NCBI RefSeq assembly: GCF_042650125.1
Contig: NZ_JBHSAP010000015.1
Coordinates: forward strand, 500,055 to 564,054
From: Salinithrix halophila
GTDB lineage: Bacteria > Bacillota > Bacilli > Thermoactinomycetales > DSM-45169
DNA length: 64,000 bases
Direction: 5' to 3'
A model generated the notes under the pieces. The model worked only from the letters and a program-made list of their open reading frames with translations, searched no databases and had not been told where the DNA came from. The translations under genes and the position numbers were made by a program. Each line of letters opens with the position of its first letter. Positions within the stretch are counted from its first letter, which is position 1. Positions 61,438-64,000 of this stretch are shown piece after piece.

Positions 61438-62028
61438 TCATAGCTGGGCAGGTTGCGTTTCCTTTCGCAGGCTACGGCTTATCATGGTTTCAAGGACCTC
61501 TGCCAGATGATCCGGGTCGGATGGATGATCGAGCTGGAGAGACTGAATAATCACCTCATGGACCGCCCCAACCATGGCATAGGAGAGCACCCATGGATCC
61601 GGGACATCCAGGTTTTTTTGCCGGCAGGTTTGCGTGATTTCCCGCTGGAAGATGTTAAAAAAGTAACGATGAAACTGAAAACGAGTTGCTTCAAGGGCAG
61701 GGGCTACTCCCACGGTGTCCACCAGCAGCAATTTTGCCACCTCCTTGTACTGGAAGCAGGTGTTGATATATGTCTGGATGGCATGATACGTACGTTTTGA
61801 AGTGGGAGGGTGGGAGCGTAGCGAATCCTCCACTTTTCGGATCAGCATATTCATCAAGAGATGGAGAATCCGAATTAGCACGGCCTCTTTATTTCGGAAG
61901 ATTTTGTAAAATGTGCTTTTAGAAGCACGCGCAGCAGCGACGATCTCATCCACAGTCGTGTCTAGATACCCCACTTCTGTAAACGCTTTCAAAGAGGCGG
62001 AAAGTAAACGTTTTTCATGCCCGGGCAT
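61438..62028 (-). CDS. TetR-family transcriptional regulator
   Basis: The 196-residue repressor has a canonical N-terminal helix-turn-helix (RLLSASLKAFTEVGYLDTTV, VAAARASKSTFYKIFRNKEAV) and an all-helical ligand domain. ATG at 62028 has GGAGGGGG; a longer frame to 62127 passes through the putative operator and is rejected. It heads the operon with the five coiled-coil genes, so it probably represses itself and them. The ligand is unknown; layout and helix 8-9 region resemble fatty-acid-responsive TetR proteins only loosely. Confidence 0.9.
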   Translation of the reverse strand: MPGHEKRLLSASLKAFTEVGYLDTTVDEIVAAARASKSTFYKIFRNKEAVLIRILHLLMNMLIRKVEDSLRSHPPTSKRTYHAIQTYINTCFQYKEVAKLLLVDTVGVAPALEATRFQFHRYFFNIFQREITQTCRQKNLDVPDPWVLSYAMVGAVHEVIIQSLQLDHPSDPDHLAEVLETMISRSLRKETQPAQL

Positions 62029-62111
62029 ATCCCCCTCCTGTAGTAATTCGTGAAAGGAAGCGGCAGAAACTGCGGGTTGTTTGTCGATCAAATCCTTACA
62101 ACCTCCCCTAA

Positions 62112-62158
62112 GTACGTCAACGTACACTCATAATAACAAACATTTGTACCGAATCAAT
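62112..62158 (-). promoter_or_regulatory. Promoter and palindromic operator of the TetR operon
   Basis: On the minus strand TTGATT (-35, about 62153-62158), 16 nt and TATTAT (-10, about 62131-62136) precede a perfect inverted repeat GTACG-N4-CGTAC (62112-62125) that covers the expected transcription start. A repressor bound there would block initiation. Confidence 0.6.
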
Positions 62159-62180
62159 AGAACATTCTGGGTATTTTCGT

Positions 62181-62216
62181 AAAAAAAACGCCAGCCATCT
62201 GGGTGAGCGTTTTTTT
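62181..62216. terminator. Bidirectional terminator between ygzB and the TetR operon promoter
   Basis: A stem of CGC with GCG, extended by A/T pairs (AAAAACGC/GCGTTTTT), closes a loop with imperfect inner pairs. T-runs lie on both strands. It ends ygzB on the minus strand. Confidence 0.75.
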
Positions 62217-62222
62217 CGCGGA

Positions 62223-62549
62223 TCAAGCATTGGGCTTTGATGAATCTTCTTTGTGTGCATCTTTTGGGTCCAGGCTGAGGGTCGCTTTGCAATACATACA
62301 CTGATCCTTCTTTCCGAGAATCTTGGTTGTTCGTCCGCAACGGGGACACTCCACTTGAACGGCCTGGGTAGAGAGCATCCCGATCCAAAAGTAGATCGCA
62401 ACGCTGGAGGCCACACCCAAAAGGCCGAGTATAAAAAATACCAACATCGCCGATGGCCAGAGGAAGCCGAAATACATAATTCCGACACCCGCAAAAATCA
62501 TTAGAAGGGCAATGGTACGAAATTTATTGATCTTACTAGCGAAGAGCAA
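62223..62549 (-). CDS. ygzB: YgzB-like UPF0295 membrane protein
   Basis: The 108-residue protein has two membrane spans (about 12-30 and 36-58), then a zinc-ribbon-like CPRCGR...CMYC motif. It matches B. subtilis YgzB (117 aa), including YFWIGMLST and TKILG. TTG at 62549 has GGGGG about nine bases upstream. The function is unknown; the gene is a neighbour of perR and rrnD in Bacillus. Confidence 0.9.
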   Translation of the reverse strand: MLFASKINKFRTIALLMIFAGVGIMYFGFLWPSAMLVFFILGLLGVASSVAIYFWIGMLSTQAVQVECPRCGRTTKILGKKDQCMYCKATLSLDPKDAHKEDSSKPNA

Positions 62550-62746
62550 AAAGGAAGCCCCCTTGGCGAAAGCCGGTTAAAGCTTTACGCAGCTTATTTT
62601 ACCGACAGTATATCATGAAGGAAGGCGAGGAGGAATGTCAGGGTGATTAACGCAGATTGGAGTCCAGAGGCAGGATTCCTAACAAAACCGTCGAAACCAA
62701 CTTTGTAAGTACTAACTGCAGGTCATCCGACGGGGGAAGGGTCATG

Positions 62747-63613
62747 ATGGAGACGGTATACCCTGATTTGAAAAAGCATGTTGATGAGAGCGGAGACGCT
62801 CTGGGTGCCCTGGTCGTGCCTGCGGTTGTCGTCCAACAGATCGAGGCAGACGGGGCCGACCTTCTGCTTATTGTACTCAGCGAGCGAGAGGGGACCCATG
62901 GTCGGGTGTCGACCTATGCCGTCGGCACCTGGAAGGTAAAAGAAGTGCGTGCTCACAGTACCCGTTTGGCGGCGGATATCCTCTCGGGGGACCGTCCCGG
63001 ACTGGTTCATTGCTTCCGATATGGAAATATTCTTTACGACCCCGACAAGCGTATCCATCACATTTGTTCTTCTCTAGAGGAATTTCCCCACGAACTGAGG
63101 AGCAAAAAGTCGTGTATTGAGTTCTCCCGCCTGTTGAAGAATACTTTGGAGACGAAAGCTTATTTGAACAAAGGGTATTTGTTGGATGCCTATGTGACCA
63201 TTCAAAACGGATTACAGCATTGGGGTCGGCTAGCAGTGATTGATGCAGGCCAGTATCCCCATATCCGGTTATGGAACCAGGTGAAACCCTTAAGCCCGGG
63301 AATCTACAAACTGTATCAAGAGCTGGTTCACGGTAATGATTCCCTAGAACAGCGAATGGAGCTGGTGTTGCTAGCGGTGGAATACTCCATCCTCTCCAAC
63401 CTGACCCATTATTGTGCGTATATTTTGGAATTGATGGCCGCCAAGCCAGGGATGTGGAGTGTGGAGGAACTAAGCCGGCAGTTGGCACTGGAGCAGATGG
63501 AGTTGGACTTGACCCTGCTCCTGGAGGAATTGGTGAAACGGTCTGTGCTGGAGGAAGTGCTTTTACAGGGGGATAATAAAGGACAACCCCGCTATAGGAT
63601 CCAGCTACCCTGA
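62747..63613 (+). CDS. ygxA: YgxA-like nucleotidyltransferase-fold protein
   Basis: The 288-residue protein is like B. subtilis YgxA, encoded just upstream of rrnD. An N-terminal nucleotidyltransferase-like domain (LLIVLSEREG, FRYGNILYDPD) is followed by a helical middle and a C-terminal winged-helix-like part (MWSVEELSRQLAL). Catalytic acids of true nucleotidyltransferases are not obvious. ATGs at 62744 and 62747 follow GGGGGAAGG; the second has better spacing. Confidence 0.85.
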   Translation: METVYPDLKKHVDESGDALGALVVPAVVVQQIEADGADLLLIVLSEREGTHGRVSTYAVGTWKVKEVRAHSTRLAADILSGDRPGLVHCFRYGNILYDPDKRIHHICSSLEEFPHELRSKKSCIEFSRLLKNTLETKAYLNKGYLLDAYVTIQNGLQHWGRLAVIDAGQYPHIRLWNQVKPLSPGIYKLYQELVHGNDSLEQRMELVLLAVEYSILSNLTHYCAYILELMAAKPGMWSVEELSRQLALEQMELDLTLLLEELVKRSVLEEVLLQGDNKGQPRYRIQLP

Positions 63614-63651
63614 AGAATTTCTCCTTTGGAAAACTTTTTGCGAAAAAGGTG

Positions 63652-63680
63652 TTGACTCTCTTTTGTCAGGGTGGTATATT
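63652..63680 (+). promoter_or_regulatory. rRNA operon promoter
   Basis: TTGACT (63652-63657), 17 nt and TATATT (63675-63680). It is followed by a leader with GC hairpins (GCCGC..GCGGC, CCGCC..GGCGG) and a CCTTGAAAACTGAA stretch common in Bacillales rrn leaders. Confidence 0.85.
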
Positions 63681-63800
63681 AGTTGATGTCGCCGCGAGAG
63701 AGCGGCACCGCCGAAAGGCGGAAACAAAGCAAGCGTTCCTTGAAAACTGAAGAGCAATTGATTCGACCTTGTTAATTCATTTGAGCGTTTCAAGCTCACC

Positions 63801-64000
63801 TTTATCGGAGAGTTTGATCCTGGCTCAGGACGAACGCTGGCGGCATGCCTAATACATGCAAGTCGTGCGGAGGTCAGGGGAGCTTGCTCCCTTGATCTTA
63901 GCGGCGGACGGGTGAGTAACACGTGGGCAACCTACCCGCAAGACCGGGATAACTCCGGGAAACCGAAGCTAATACCGGATAGGACATTCGATCCCCTGAT
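63801..64000 (+). rRNA. 16S ribosomal RNA, 5' part
   Basis: The mature 5' end TTTATCGGAGAGTTTGATCC is recognisable, followed by CTGGCTCAGGACGAACGCTGG and GGCGGACGGGTGAGTAACACG. The gene continues past the window edge. It marks the start of an rrn operon, in the same position relative to ygxA as B. subtilis rrnD. Confidence 0.98.

Noticed and set aside
61453..61800. Plus-strand ORFs opposite tetR and the coiled-coil genes
   Set aside because: They are antisense to a coherent operon with good ribosome sites, and their translations show no known features.

Overview
The window is chromosomal DNA of a Gram-positive, endospore-forming, aerobic bacterium of the Bacillales, most likely a member of the Thermoactinomycetaceae. 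The evidence is codY, a T-box leader before proC, a gerP spore-permeability locus, spo0M genes, caa3-type oxidase genes, mid-range GC, frequent TTG starts behind strong Shine-Dalgarno sites, and a 16S rRNA gene with a Bacillales-like start. The family assignment is inference. Scattered genes keep the Bacillus subtilis order around rrnD (ygaC, ygaD, gsaB/hemL, bcp, perR, ygzB, ygxA, 16S), so this looks like that ancestral region opened up by many insertions.

Layout: 1-12 kb carries housekeeping and signalling genes (CNNM/HlyC-type protein, GNAT, AprX-like protease, proC with T-box, DUF402, lepB, codY, an ABC exporter, an RsbT-like ATPase and a sigma-regulator-like protein). From 12.5 to 25.9 kb lie two successive cytochrome caa3 oxidase modules, ctaB-C-D-E-F-G and ctaB-C-D-E-G, separated by a TauE-type exporter whose leader resembles a riboswitch. 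From 25.9 to 30.4 kb is an AT-rich accessory island with two broken DUF3238-like secreted-protein genes, two small membrane proteins and a dead IS5-type transposase. From 30.6 to 39.5 kb are gltB, a truncated haemoglobin, hemL, a DUF1835 gene and small stress or spore-type genes.

From 39.8 to 52.9 kb are a pseudokinase-like protein with a very long charged repeat helix, an aspartase/fumarase, two tandem spo0M genes, an SDR, a three-gene ABC-2 transporter, a rearranged gerP locus that includes a small heat-shock protein, and a two-component system. From 53 to 54.4 kb is a TnpB-only IS605-group element. From 54.6 to 63.6 kb are bcp, a methyltransferase, a 2-hydroxyacid dehydrogenase, nth, perR, an unusual TetR-led operon of five one-span coiled-coil membrane proteins plus a two-span peptide, then ygzB, ygxA and the rRNA operon promoter with the start of 16S rRNA.

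The best candidate for an undescribed system is the TetR/coiled-coil operon (58238-62028). Next come the structured leader before the TauE gene, the structured ctaB leader, and the pseudokinase with a 23-unit repeat helix. Two runs of N (8491-8581 and 53278-53460) are assembly gaps.
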